Shown: positions 1 to 11,639, counted from the stretch's first letter. The stretch is DNA of 64,000 bases from Nephrocerus scutellatus (GCA_947095585.1 OX352765.1:79219976-79283975); one strand, 5' to 3'. The notes: generated by a model from the letters alone, not told the origin. Numbers and translations: made by a program.

Positions 1-351
1 AAAACCAAACTGAGGAATAAGCTGGGATTCCTTGTTATCAATAGTATTTTGCTAGCAAAAGAGTTGGCTCCCTACAGCCAAAATGAACGTCATAAAATTC
101 TGCAACCTTGAAATTTTACTCCCATCGCGTATAAAGAAGTTTTACTTTAAAAAGTGTTTGTGAGTTTGTCCACTCGTATAACTGGACTTCGACCACTCAG
201 AATTTGATGGGAGTTATTTCAAAACAATTGTTAAGTGCTCGGCTTGCGATGGATTAATTTTAAGATTTTAATTTTTTTAATTCATATGGGTAGTTTTAGG
301 AGGAAAAGTAGCCTGAGAGTTTGAGTTGTAGGAGGAAAAGTATAAAAAAGG

Positions 352-740
352 GTTTTTAAAATATCTATATTAACTTCGCGTGCCCGTGGCTGGCGGACTG
401 GCTGGCTGGTCAGATCTTGTGATCAATTTTTAACCCACTTCCCAAGGCCCAATTTTATTGAAATTTTGCTCGCATGTATATCCACCCCTCCCCCCACCTA
501 CCGTGGGTTCGGGGGCTCCCATACAATTTTTTTCCCCGGCATCAGATCATTTCATACTATAATGACTTTATTCTGTATGCGTTGTGTACTGTGCGCTGTA
601 GACAGCGCTGCTTGCTTTATGACTGGGGTTGTTTTGTTGTTCGGTTGCAGTGCTTCGTATGTACATATTTTTATATTCAGTATACTTTTGGTTATTAGAG
701 AATTTACATGAAAAATTTTAATTTTTTTTGGGTTGTTTTT
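352..740 (+). repeat. Repeat family Y, copy 1
   Basis: Copy of the most abundant interspersed repeat in the window. It opens with the family's left end (a CTATATTAACTTCGCGTG-type block followed by GGCT/CTGG units) and then the conserved block around CCCACTTCCCAAGGCCC, TTTTATTGAAATTTTG and GGGGGCTCCCATAC. It includes the palindromic GCGCTGTAGACAGCGCTGC segment near 591-612 and ends with AGAGAATTTACATGAAAAA near 696-715. Short inverted AAATTCTC/GAGAATTT motifs lie near the ends. The small ORFs across it look fortuitous. The class is unknown; a Helitron-like or foldback origin is possible. Confidence 0.75.
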
Positions 741-1804
741 ATTTTAATGGAACTAAAATCCTTTAAGCTAATTCATTCAGTCTTTAGACTAAATTACAAC
801 TATCCATATGGCGAGCTGAGAAGCTTCGTTTTACTATCTTTTATTTTAATAGTATTAAGTGTTATAATGCCAATATATATTAACTGATTAATGTTAACGA
901 TTTGGTGAAGGAGCTTTTTGGCTATTACTTAAATGTAAAACTGTGGAAGTTGAAATTATAGTTTTTATTTAGAAATAAGATTATTAGTTGTTATTTGTAA
1001 TATGTAACTACAAAAGTAGAGCTGGCCAGCATACACCCAACTTAAATCTATCTAATGAAATTTCCATTTTCGTTACGAGCACCTAGCACCTACCCATACG
1101 TAACATGATAGTGTGATATGTATGCTGAGTGTTGAACTTTATCTGTGACGTCAATAGTCGTGCTATATAGTGAGGTAGACCAACGAGGCGGCGAGCCCCT
1201 CTTTTAAAAAGCAAAGCGATAACAAAGCTTTGCATAAAACAACAACAACAACAACAGCAATTTGCGTACTGTTCATCATCATCAGAAGAAGAAGAAGAAT
1301 TCAAGTGCAATAATAAATTCCAAATGACCAGAGTACAAGGCATTAACATCACACAATTCACTTTTCTTTTTAATTTCATCAGAAAGCAAAAAGATATTTT
1401 TAAACTTTATTTTGGGACTAACAAATTAATGCTCTTAATAAAAAAAAAAGTACAATTGCGTCATGACAGTGGGACGTTCCCGTTCGAACGTCTTATGACA
1501 CAACTGAAAGTTCCCTTTGATCCTCTGTGGGGGGATGAACGATTAGCTTGCCCAAAAAAGCTTTTTTTTTTATTGCATTTTCTTAATAGCAGATTTGTGT
1601 AGATACGAGCGTGCGTTGATTTATATCTGCATATATGCACGCACACAAACATAAACAAATGATGTGAAATGTTTATTATTATTATTATTATTTTTTTTGA
1701 ACAGAATAGAACAGATGATTACAGCAAAAGCGGAGAAAACAATTTATACATTTTTGCCGACCGCCACCGCCACCCGCGGCACCCGCTAGACGGGCGTCAG
1801 CGTT
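741..1804. other. AT-rich non-coding stretch
   Basis: No coding exon recognised. It holds short simple repeats (CAA near 1,238-1,256, GAA near 1,285-1,300, ATT near 1,675-1,690) and a TGACGTCA cyclic-AMP-response-type palindrome near 1,146. GC content rises after 1,755, next to the candidate 5' exon described at 1,978. Confidence 0.5.
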
Positions 1805-1831
1805 GTCGTCGTCGTCGTCGTCGTCGTCGTC
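1805..1831. repeat. (GTC)9 microsatellite
   Basis: Nine uninterrupted GTC units in a locally GC-rich stretch, upstream of a possible 5' untranslated exon. Confidence 0.9.
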
Positions 1832-1977
1832 ATGTCATATCACAATCACAATTATTCAAAAACAACTTTGCGAAGTGAGAACTTAACGTTGAATTTGATA
1901 TCAGCACAGTCGTTGAGCCACACTCATTCGTTGCACGTTGATCGGCCGTTAGAGATTTTTGAATATAATTCAAGTTC

Positions 1978-2095
1978 AGTGCTTGCAGTGTTAGTCCTTG
2001 CGTTAATACTACCCCTACTCGTTATATAACAAAAGTGATTAAGAGTTTTTTTTATCAAAATCGTCATTTTGTACAGCCACACAATTAATTAAGAG
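1978..2095 (+). promoter_or_regulatory. Candidate 5' untranslated exon with consensus splice donor
   Basis: The sequence AAGAG followed by GTAAGT at 2,096-2,101 is a perfect donor. About 120 bp upstream lies TTCAGTGC, an initiator-like motif (A at 1,978), preceded by a GC-rich region with a (GTC)9 run. No ORF of note lies between them, so this would be a non-coding first exon. No downstream partner exon on this strand is obvious; the nearest plus-strand coding start I trust is the transporter exon at 38,123. Inference only. Confidence 0.25.
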
Positions 2096-2248
2096 GTAAG
2101 TGCTGTTTTTTAAAGAAAAATTCGATATTTAAATATAGAAGCGGAAGTTATATCCAAGTGAAGTTAAGTGCGTTGATATTCTGATCAGGATATGGGAAGA
2201 TAACTAAAGAATCATCTATTGAACCTTATCAAGTACCTACACTTCTAT

Positions 2249-2548
2249 AGGGGTGTTCACAAAGATGTTACCACTTATATGGGACTGACTTTTATTTATT
2301 TATTTTAATAAATAATAACACACACTATGTAAACACAAAGTCCCTCAATTTGTGTGCAAAAATATACATGCACAACACAAATGTTCGTGAGAAGCTAGGT
2401 CTTGGACCGCAACGGTCCGTCGCGCCGAATATGATTATTTTAATAAAGCTACTGCATTCCTTGGACCTTTTAATCTTTTAATCATACTGGCCATAGATCG
2501 TTCTCGTATGCTGTACCATATAGGTGGTAACATCTTTTTGAAACCCCT
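2249..2548. mobile_element. MITE-like element with ~33 bp inverted termini
   Basis: The left arm (2,249-2,282) starts AGGGGTGTTCACAAAGATG and runs to TTATATGG. The right arm (2,516-2,548) is its inverted near-copy, matching almost throughout with one gap. The ~300 bp between carries no transposase. A truncated SINE lies inside. I could not fix a target-site duplication. The structure fits a non-autonomous DNA transposon. Confidence 0.6.
2313..2434 (+). mobile_element. tRNA-SINE, 5'-truncated copy
   Basis: Contains only the 3' part of the SINE family: TTTGTGTGCAAAAATAT, then CTTGGACCGCAACGGTCCGT and CGCGCCGAAT. It is flanked by a likely 13 bp duplication, TTATTTTAATAAA, at 2,300-2,312 and 2,435-2,447. 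The first ~25 bp after the left duplication do not obviously match the SINE. It sits inside the inverted-repeat element at 2,249-2,548. Confidence 0.65.
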
Positions 2549-2618
2549 TTATTTAGGAAATTTGATCTTTTCTTTTCTTGCGTTGGGTTAATGCCTGGGA
2601 GGTTCAAAGTTCTTTGAG

Positions 2619-2820
2619 AACCTCTCGCGAAGGTCTGACAAAAGCCCGAGAGTATAATTACTGTGTCTCATGTTAAGTTTCTCCTATTCGTCTTTCGGAT
2701 GTGGCTTTAAAATGCAGGACTCTTCGATTTCTGTGCAAAAATATAACACGCACAAAACGGATGAAGGGCCACCTTGGACTGTTGCACCGAACATTATTAT
2801 TATTATTATTATTACTATTA
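2619..2820 (+). mobile_element. tRNA-SINE, old diverged copy
   Basis: Degenerate but collinear with the SINE body: CCTCTCGCGAAGGTCTGACA, CCGAGAGTATAATTACTGTG, GTGCAAAAATATAACACG, and TTGGACTGTTGCACCGAAC, ending in an (ATT)n run at 2,793-2,820. The tRNA head is missing or unrecognisable. Its divergence shows the family has been active over a long period. Confidence 0.6.
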
Positions 2821-2829
2821 TAGAGTTTC

Positions 2830-4330
2830 TAAACTTCATGAACTTGGAAATTACCTATTATTATATTATGATTTGGTTATCATTGCATGAATCGTCTTAC
2901 TATGTGGCATGTTGCCATCATGACAGATTTTTGCATTAGTTCCAAAAAGTGCTCCATATTCTTCCTTTTTAGAGTTTGTGTGAGGCTTCTGGGAATCAAG
3001 TCTGTGCCTGAGATGAAATCCTTGTACATCCTTTGTAGCTCGTTTGCTAGTTCAGTATAAATAATAATATTCGGCGCGACAGACCCCATTGCGGTCCAAG
3101 GCCTAGCTTCTCGACCATTTGTGTTGCGCATTTATATTTTTGGATACAATTGGAAGGGATCTACAATTTAAGGCCGAACGGCGAATTGAAAAGCTTTCCG
3201 TGACAAGTTATTACTCTCGGAACGTTTGTCACCTATTCGCGAGATGTGGGACACCGTGATAAATACTTTTGGTGTTACTGGGATTCGAACCAAGAACCTC
3301 CTGCTCAGTAGCCTCGCGCATTTCCACTGAGCCACGGTGCCCTCATTTGCTAGTTCAGTATACCTGCATATTTTTGTACTGATCGTTGTTTGGATGTTGT
3401 GTTTGGGTGGGATGGCGATGTCGCATAATTCGGTAGGGTTTTCGGCTTTGTTGAATAGTACTCTGGTCTGTTTGCATGTATTGTTCGATCAGTTATGATC
3501 GCCCTGTCCCAGTAGAATACAGCGACCGAATTTTCGACGACTGGAGGAGGTTCATATTTATAATATGGCGTATGTACTCGTATCGATATTAGTTTGTAGT
3601 GCAGCGTTAGGTCGTGATATAGAATTTTTGCAACACCATTATGTCTGGTGGTACACCCAGCTATGACGTGTTCGATCGTTTCCCTCACAGAACCACATCG
3701 CCTGCATTCATCACTAGGAAGTATTTATCTGAGTTTGTGTTTCCTATAGTTTCTTGTTGGGACCTCCTTGTCTTGTCTGGCAATTGCGAATCCCTCGGTT
3801 TCAGAGTAAAGCATATAGCCTTTTTAGCCACAAATTTGAATTTTCAGCATCAATTCGACTCTCTGCTAGATCTTTCGGATTATTTCCATGTAGGACTTTT
3901 GACAACCACGTCCCGCCGTAGTTTTTACATTATCCTGCATTCGGATGCTGCTTACATTTAGGTTTAGGGGTGTAAAATTTTTCGTCTGCCTCAATGATGG
4001 ATCCTATTAATTCATTAAGTTATACCAACATGAAATAGTTTTCAAGGCTAATCTTTTGCCGGTAGTGTAGTGAAATAATATCGATTAGCCCTCTACCACC
4101 TTGGTTTCGAGGCAAAGTCAATCGTTCGATGGCACTCTTTGGGTGATGCGAATGGGCATTCGTAAGCTGCGTTCTAACTGATGTTGGCACATAAGTGGAA
4201 GGGGAATTCCCAACATGAATTGAGAGTAAACTGCCTCTCCAATAAGCACAGGCTTTGCTAACTACCTCTACAATTGTGCAGATATATCCTTAACAGGTTA
4301 TCCTCTAGTTATTAGTGAATATAATCTTCA
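2830..4330 (-). pseudogene. R4/Dong-like LINE remnant (C-terminal region)
   Basis: Read on the minus strand, broken frames give LTLPRNQGGRGLIDI near 4,085-4,130, then SETIEHVIAGCT-like and RHNGVAKIL near 3,610-3,690, then YYKYEPPPV and YWDRAIITDRTIHANRPE near 3,480-3,560, and finally YTELANELQRMYKD near 3,005-3,055. The GGRGL block, the Cys-His remnant and the YWDR...TDRTI..NRP signature resemble the C-terminal, restriction-like-endonuclease part of R4/Dong-type non-LTR elements (family placement is my inference). Many stops and frameshifts; no function retained. Split by the SINE at 3,060-3,345. Confidence 0.6.
3060..3345 (-). mobile_element. tRNA-derived SINE, full length, perfect 17 bp TSD
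   Basis: A 286 bp minus-strand insertion between two identical copies of TTTGCTAGTTCAGTATA (3,043-3,059 and 3,346-3,362). On the minus strand it begins with a tRNA-like head holding a perfect A box (TGGCTCAGTGG, complement of 3,324-3,334) and a perfect B box (GGTTCGAATCC, complement of 3,281-3,291). The shared body follows (CTCTCGCGAA, CCGAGAGTAATAACTTGTCA, TTGGACCGCAATGG, CGCGCCGAAT) and the copy ends in ATTATTATT. It interrupts an R4/Dong-like LINE remnant, so it is younger than that element. Movement was presumably by target-primed reverse transcription using a LINE partner. Confidence 0.93.
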
Positions 4331-5524
4331 TAAAGGACAATTACATAAACAATACAAAGGCAAGTCGACATAGTAAATGGACTCCGTAAAAAGTTAAACA
4401 AAACATTATTAGTATTAGTCCATCAATTACCGCTTAACGTCATTTAAGTAATACCAGTATTTAGTACCTTTCCAGAAAGTACAAGTACGTGTTGTAAACG
4501 GATTTCCCGCATGCACGTGTCTTTCTAAAATGAAATTTTTTAATTGCATACAGATGGAACCTTTTGTATCAGTTTGCTCAAGCACTATCGATTCGAAGCA
4601 CCTGATTTGCGGGGGATTCTCCAACATTGTCGTCGCAAGTCCCACTCAAACATACCTACATATAATACATCGAAGCGCCAAGCTAAGCTATAAGCTAAAC
4701 CCAAAGGGGAATTACCTGCCCAATACCTAATACAGTCCGTTTGGTTTGGTTTCCGCGAAAAGGTAAACTGCGCGTATGGTAATTTCATCGCAATGCGCAT
4801 TCCTATTTCCTACAAAATTCATACAACTGGAAAAAATCTCTATCAGACACGTTTAATTGCGTTCTATTTATGCGTATTTAGAAAGAATTTACATTTTACA
4901 AATACATGTTACATTGCTATTTTATAGATATAATGATACATACTATGCGTTTTAGTAGAGTTATAGATGTGCGCAAAAATTCAATTTAAAAAATGAACCT
5001 GACAATTTTTTTATTAATAAAAAAACGGAAATGTTTATCGCTTGAATCTAATTTAATAATAATAATTTAAAAGCTGAGATTGTATCTGTGTATGTATGTT
5101 CTGCTTCTTCTTATAATTCCGCCCCTAATTGATATTTAAAATTGTTTTGCAGCAAGTGCACAAGCACCAAGCTCTATGTACTCGTGAAGCGTTCCGCTCG
5201 AATCAATGAATGAGAGGCGACGCGACTATTGTCAAAAAACTGATCGACTGACTTATCACAAATACATGTAGTCGTATGTATCATATATACATACTTGTGT
5301 ACACAATAATTGCATTCATTTGAATCCAAAAGAAAAATAAATAAAACAAAAAATGCCTTTATCACAAGTTGTTTTGCGGGCACATGAAAAAGTGTAAGAT
5401 AAGTTTAATCTTACGCTGAGTGTGCGCTGTCTTCTTGTAGTAATTACCTTGGGTTTTTGAGTTTGAGTGTTAGCTTTTTAATGTTATACAATACATTTTG
5501 TGTATTTGAGGTGGAGTTCCTATT
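4331..5524. other. Non-coding, nothing recognised
   Basis: AT-rich, with short ORFs lacking any known motif. No gene, tRNA or repeat family recognised. Confidence 0.4.
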
Positions 5525-6310
5525 TTGTCTTTTTATGCAAAAAAAACCACCCATACAAATTACAATGTTTCATGTAAATTCTCTGAAAGGAGATACATAT
5601 CTGTGCAAAGTTTGAAACGGGTTAATTTGCAAAAAATTAATATTAGAGTCCCTTTCTTCAAAATTTGTATGGCAGCCCCCGACCTTGGGGCCCGATCACT
5701 ACCAAATTTCAATAGGAAGTGTTGTCATCGGAGATACACATGTGTTGAAAATTTGAAGAAAATCGGGCTAATTTTTAAAAAAATGTATATGGGCCCCAAG
5801 GCCCTCAGGGCCCGGTCACTCCAAAAATTTTACAAAAAGTTTTGTCCATCGGAGATACCCATGTGCTTACAATTTGAAAAAAATCAGGCTTATTTTTAAA
5901 AGATTTATATGGGCACCCCTCGGTCTCCAAAAATTGTAAAAAATTGGGTTTTTTTTAGAAAAAAATATATGGGCACAACTCGGGCCTCAGGGCCTCTTCA
6001 CTCCAAAATTTTTAGAGAAAGTTTTGTCCATCGGAGATACACATGTGTAAAAAATTTGAAGAAAATTGGGCCAATTTTTGAAAAAAATCTGTCACAACCC
6101 CTGGGTCCAGGGTCTCAAAAATGTTTACAAAAAGTGTTGCCCATCGGAGATACACATGTGAAGAAAATCTGGATAATTTTTTTAAAATATTTGTATGGGA
6201 GCCCAAGATCCCGAGGCCCGAGGGGCCTCAAACCGAACGTGTTGTCATCGGAGAAATGCATGTGTGCAAAGTTTCAATGAAATCGGACTTTGGAAAGTGG
6301 GTCTGCACCT
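5525..6310 (-). repeat. Repeat family Y, copy 2, with internal tandem units
   Basis: Minus-oriented Y copy dominated by five to six tandem sub-repeats of roughly 90-130 bp. Each unit has GGAGATACACATGTG, then TTGAAGAAAATCGGG, then TATGGG followed by a GC-rich CCCNAGGCCC block. The palindrome ACACATGTGT recurs at unit spacing. The long ORFs reading across it are repeat artefacts. Confidence 0.8.
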
Positions 6311-6469
6311 GCCATTGTTTATCTGTAGTTTTTTTTTTTAAATCTAAAAGTTCGTTTATCTTCTTCAAAAAAGTTTGTAGTTGTATCTGGCAACGCATGA
6401 CTTCCTTGGAGAGCCATCACTGATGGTTGCAAATGTCGCCCCTATATCTAATACCGAACATCAACATGT

Positions 6470-7020
6470 TGTCTGCCTTTTTCTCCATGTTCTTTTATGA
6501 GAACATGAGCAAATACACCAAGGAGCATTACTAAAAGCACAAAGATTGCTCATGGTGTGTAGAAGAGTTGCTGACAAATCATGAGGAGTAAGCACTGGAT
6601 GTATTATACACAATGAAAGTTATGCCAATGATCACCTACTGAAAAGTAGCATGTGCAGATAGGGGCAACCCAAGCTCCGCAAAAAGAGAAGTGGAAAAGG
6701 TGCAGAGATTGCGATGGTCTGTACATAAGTACCAGCTACTACTTCCACTACATGAAGTCGTGACAAGCAAATCTAAGGAGACTAAGGTACGTTTGAGCAT
6801 GATAAGCGACATTACAGATACCAGTCAAGAAGAGAAGTGGACTGACTTACAAGGCAAATACCGCTTGCGAGAATAACATGAACATTGAGCACCAAGAAAG
6901 AATCAAGGTCTCAATCGAATACCAACTTAATCTCAGAGCAATAAAATTGAATAGTACACGGTTGGATCAAAGAGAGCAGAAGACACTGGTTGGTGAAAGA
7001 ACACGTACTACGAAGCAGTG
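6470..7020 (+). pseudogene. R1-like LINE fragment, upstream part
   Basis: Broken frames read as AQRLLMVCRRVADKS-like, then VMPMITY and EVEKVQRL near 6,620-6,710, and SKSKETKVRLS near 6,765-6,800. These match, block by block, the better-preserved minus-strand copy at 57,196-57,897 (MVCRRMAGKS, IAIPMITYGTVAWA, KRELEKVQRL). This is the linker region after the reverse transcriptase. The rest of the same element resumes at ~7,960 after an intervening insertion. Confidence 0.6.
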
Positions 7021-7118
7021 AGACATTCATCATTCTATTTGGCTCTACGACCGAAGTCCGGTCCTGGACCTTCACCGCAGTCTCGATTTCGAGCCGGTGT
7101 CTTCCAGTTTGACATCCC
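7021..7118 (-). pseudogene. RTE-like LINE 3' end
   Basis: Complementary to the C-terminal coding and tail region shared by the RTE-like copies at 24,870-25,010, 51,057-51,215 and 58,981-59,240. The CGATTTCGAGCC and CCAGTTTGACATCCCT blocks and the GTAGAGCCAAATA terminus followed by an ATGATG-like tail all recur. Confidence 0.6.
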
Positions 7119-7127
7119 TTAACTCTT

Positions 7128-7605
7128 TCCCCGAGGGTTCCGCTGTATCTAACTGTCTGGTTATTATGTTTGATACTTGGATAAACTCGGTAGATTAAAG
7201 GGGCAGGGGGCTAGTGCTTAGAGTCTCAAGCACGGGCACTGTCTAAGTATGAAGCGCCCCTACCGAACACGGACACGGTAGTGCCTGCGATAGTTTCTAT
7301 CCCGGGCGGCCTAGGATATTAGTGGTGGTATCCTTGTCACAAATAATTGGATACAAGGTTCCGGACGAACGTGCTGCCAGGGTCTGCCTTGTAATCGCCC
7401 AGGCACTCATTCTGAAAGAGCTGAGTTCCTTGATGTCAGATCTCACCAAGGTCGCGTTGATACTACGGGGGTTGGCTCACAGATAAGGTTAATCTCCTTG
7501 GAGGCCAACCTTTGGTTGAGGACCAGTATAATTCTGGCTTGGCCTACGTAGTGGCTGGTGGTTTACTACCCAAATGCGGGTATAGCGCTAGCTTGGTAAC
7601 ATCAG
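7128..7605 (+). mobile_element. Retroposon X, copy 1
   Basis: Plus-strand, diverged copy of the 550 bp element seen complete at 20,075-20,624. Shared blocks are CCCCGAGGG, CGCTGTATCT, TTGATACTTGG, AACTCGGTAGATTAAAGGGG, GATAGTTTCTATCCCGG, ATCGCCCAGGCACTCATTCT and CTCACCAAGGTCGCGTTG. The right end is blurred. It separates the two halves of the R1-like LINE fragment. Confidence 0.65.
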
Positions 7606-7959
7606 TGAAAGGCCTGATGTAACCAAAAATCTTTGGTATATCAGAAGACCGTCCTGATGTTACCGGTGCGATGATGCGTTCTCTGTGGAGTTGCATATCT
7701 CAACCGGTTGTCGAAAACCAAATATCGGCAAGGATTTAAGATGGGTCCTGCTCTAACCATTGAGTTAATACTGGCATACCGCATACCGCATACCGCATAA
7801 TGCAGCAAGAGGTGCGTCGAATGAAAAAATGAAAGATGAAAAAATATCATTATTCTACGGCAGAGAAAGGAAATGTAAGCGATCTACAGCCAAAGGATGT
7901 CTTGAATAATACTGGAACTGAGCATAAGTAATGTTTCCTAACATTAAGGAAATCCGGAC

Positions 7960-8330
7960 TCATATATGATGATGACAGGGCATTGCAGACTGAGGAGACA
8001 CTTAAAGAAATTAGGACTGATACATGATGGCAAATGCAGACTGTGCTAATAAGTGGAGGAGGCCACCTAGCATCTTATCAACGAATTTGGGAACAACAAT
8101 TCGACAAAGAACAAATCTCACGCGGTCTTGTAGTCCATGCGGTATTTTTTCTGAATCCACTTAAAATTATTAGGTTTTGAAGAAGTGATTAATATGGGGA
8201 ATGTGCTGTAGGGACGGGTTTACACTATCCATGGGCCACGAGTCGGGGGAAGTGCAAAAGATATATTGCAGTGCTACAAATTAAAGTTCAGACTGTCAGC
8301 TTGAGAGGATTTTACATCTTTTGTAACTTA
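7960..8330 (+). pseudogene. R1-like LINE fragment, C-terminal zinc-knuckle part
   Basis: Reads GHCRLRRHLKKLGLIHDG then CRLC with stops, EEATxHLI and a Cys-free remnant. This is the GHC/CxxC...H...C signature typical of the C terminus of R1/I-group LINEs, and it corresponds to the CRLCVEAEETPWHLVNEC stretch at 57,380-57,440. Nonfunctional. Confidence 0.55.
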
Positions 8331-8499
8331 CGTTCAGATTAGTTACACTTTACTGCACGTAACGATGCATTTATTAAATAGATCAGTATAGGAAGAAGTG
8401 TAAGGTATTTAAAGCAACGGCCGGAAATGTCTGTAATTACCGCTTCTGCTGCTGATCCTTTTATGCTGTTGAGCATGCTTATGACATTGTATTTTTTGT

Positions 8500-9215
8500 T
8501 CATTGCCGCCCACCAAGACTATCGCTCAATTTGAAGGACTAATCAGCTGGGTACAATCTTTGGCTGGAGGCTTCATTTCTTATCAATAGTTTTACTGCGA
8601 CACATGTGCCGGGCCACAGCGACATTGACGGCAATGAAAAAGCGGACGTACTGGCAAAGAAGGGCGTGACAGTGGCTGAGATAGTCTGCTGTCTTTTGAA
8701 CTCCGTTAGGGAATGTATTCTTTCCTTCTTTACCACCGAAGCACAGCTAAGGTGAAGCAATTTGACCAATTGTATCCTGTCGAGAGCGATGTGGCCTTGC
8801 TATAATAATAAGATCTCGGAAAGATATTTTCCGAGTGGTTGCCATAACCACGGGCCACTGTCCGGTGGGCAGCCACGCAGCCAAACTGGGAATACCTCCC
8901 AATACCTTTTGCAGAAGCTGCTTAGATGTGAATGAACTCTCATTCATTTTCTTTGCAAGTGTCCAGCCCTTGCGGCTCTTAGTTCCTGCAAACTGAGCTT
9001 TCCCTTCTTTTCTGACCTGATGGAGCTTCCAGAGTACGTCATCAACGATTTGATATCGTACCTTAATGCTACAGGTTGGATATAGCTATACAGTATCTTT
9101 TTTTTTCTTTGCCGTTCCATTAGGTCTCCTGCGGACTGTGGCAGCAAAACGGCGCACTAAAGCGCTATTTGAGGACTTCGCCAAGTCGGCAAGGACCGCC
9201 TCTCTACCTACCTAA
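8500..9215 (+). pseudogene. RNase H-bearing LINE 3' fragment (I/LOA-like)
   Basis: Starts in the RNase H domain. HVPGHSDIDGNEKADVLAKK near 8,600-8,660 is the classic VPGH...GNExAD..A signature, though the frame is broken before it. A Cys-rich LHFLCKCPALA-like stretch follows near 8,935-8,975, then a C terminus ending near 9,085. The 3' UTR runs to about 9,215. No reverse transcriptase precedes it, so this is a 5'-truncated, decayed insertion. Confidence 0.65.
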
Positions 9216-10732
9216 GGGTCGATTGTGACAAGTAAAAAAAGTATGAAAGTAGCACGATTTGTTAGATCCTGTAAACAATAATATAGTCTGTCAAGACTAT
9301 AACTATAGTAAGGATTTTTTGTCTAAATTATGGCATGATCGTTGAATTATTTAAACAATTTTTCGATTAAATTCGAGAACATAATAGAAACAAGGTTTTT
9401 GTTTTCATCATGGCTTCGAGTCAACATAATTCTACTAACTGTAGTGACATTTATCATTGTTAATGTCTGCTTTCCAAGCAATACCAAGCTTGACTTAATT
9501 GCACAGTAAAGCGGAAGTCTTCAACAAGGACATCTACAAGTATGAATGCAATGCTGATATGTTGCAAAAAAGATAATAATTTGGTGAGTTTTCTTTTAGT
9601 GCACAACCCAATTGCGGGGTTCTTACCCTAACCCCGTAATAAATTGAATTCAAGAAGGTATTTAGGTAGATACAATGGTGACCCTGCAAGAGCATGACTT
9701 AACTAGCTAGAGTACACCATTTTTAATTTCACTAACCCATGTTACATATTCCGATGTGTTTGCTTGTATTTTAGATCTAGCATACAAGCGGGTAAAGCTA
9801 AGACATCAATTCACTAATCTTTTGTACCTTTAACGTAGGATTATCTAACTGGCCAGGAAATCTTAAACTCTTATAGACACAAGATGACTTAAGAAACTAA
9901 ACCCAACCGATGACGTGATATGAGATAAGATAATAAATATGACATAAAGGTATCAATAGCAGGCGTTTTATCTTTATTAATAAATAATTGTCTAGTTTCT
10001 ATAATAAAATTCACTATTAAGTCAAAAACAAACCAAAGAGCTATTATTGTCGGAAACTTTTCAAAGTAACGCAAATATTTGCCAGCCTTTAAAACTTTGT
10101 AAACACTCTAATTTGCTGAAAAGTTATAATTTTGACGCCTAATCTGATAATTAAAGTAGTTATCGCGTTTATCTATGTTGATATAATAAATTATATATAG
10201 TAATAGTGAAAAATTTTATTTACAAAAAAAATTAGTAAATCGTACAGAAAACAGGAATTCGAAAACTGCACCTAAATCGTCCGATGTCTGACGGCACGCA
10301 CGTATGCTAAGGTCTTTACTCTCTCAACTTGTTTTTCTGCTAATTATTGTTATTAAAGTTAATTAACAACAATCTTTCTATTGAAAAATTAGCAAAATTA
10401 AAGTTATATTGTAGGCCGATAAGATCACCGGCGTTAGGAAGTGTGAATAATTGTGAAATTAGCATAGTTCTCGTTAGTGGACTGCGAAGAGCAGCAATAA
10501 CTTTTACTGGTCTATTTAAATAAACAATTTAAAGGGGGGCTTGCCTCACGCACCTTATATGCATTGGTAAGAAGTGTATAATATCCCGTACATGAAAACA
10601 AGCCAATGCTAGGACAGCTCAATCTCTGTTGATATTTCTTTAATGTTTTTTTGTTGATCTTTTGATAGCATTACATCTTATTAAAGAATTTCTTCCCCAA
10701 GGACTGTCAAATTCAATCGATGAGCAACTTGG
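9216..10732. other. AT-rich non-coding, nothing recognised
   Basis: No gene, RNA or repeat family recognised. Long AT-rich tracts and short ORFs without motifs. Confidence 0.4.
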
Positions 10733-11560
10733 TTGAGCTTCCCTTCCAGTGTCGTCCACCTATCATGTAGGATGCAGGAGATTTCACACGAGGTCGCCGT
10801 ATACCTATCGTGTATCACGTCTCAAATTGGCCTGCAAAATCCGCTTACTCCGTCACTGCACTCCATCAGCAATTACGCAATCAACTCGTATGAAACCAAA
10901 TGTGTTGATTTTACGCCTGCCTAGGGTGGCTTTTATTCCAATTGCTGTTGATAGTATGATTGTGGGCGAATGTGTCTTCTATGAAAACCATCCATCGTGT
11001 AGGCTGTCAAACATCTCTTCCGATGTACTGCAAAATGATTGTGTGCAAATGTTCTACATTTGATATGATATAACTTATCCTGATTCATTTGCCTACTAAA
11101 AGGGGCTCCGAGGCTCAGCCGCGCCATACATTTCTTTCTAAAGGTTAGTGTATAGCCGTGTACCATGTAACGGAGGGCGCAGAATAATTTACATTCAGCT
11201 TGGTTGGGACTTTTACATACAGTGGACAATATTCTCGGCCATAAAAAAACTTTTAATGTCAAGTGACACAAACCGGTGAGAATAAGCTAGTCCAAAGAAA
11301 TGAAGTCTCAGAAATTCTTTGATGAATAGTTTCCTTTTAATTAAATGACAATTGATTAGCAGAAATAATTGAACTTCGAAAGAGTTTCGTTATCAATGAA
11401 AGGGCGTTGAAATAACGAACTCCTAAAGGGAACTTCAGCCCGGAGAAAATCAGTTATTTATTTTCAACTGTGTGAACTATACACCAATGCAGAGTGTAGC
11501 ATTCGTCTTAAAACGAACGGCAAATTTAAGCTAAGCCAAAAGCTTTCCGACAAGGGTTGC
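10733..11560. other. Unidentified stretch with overlapping small ORFs
   Basis: ORFs of about 100 codons occur on both strands (10,749-11,063 plus; 10,933-11,271 minus) with moderate GC content but no motif I recognise. It may be a decayed mobile-element segment. I found no second copy in the window. Confidence 0.3.
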
Positions 11561-11639
11561 CAATTCTGTTTTTATAGACAGTATCCTAGAAAGAACAATC
11601 AGTGAAATGGCTATCACTCTAGAAACTTTGTGAACAAAA

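Noticed and set aside
5525..6423. Long overlapping ORFs (up to 124 codons) across Y copy 2
   Set aside because: The repeated motifs in the protein correspond to the ~118 bp DNA sub-repeats, which are open by composition; no other Y copy keeps the frames.
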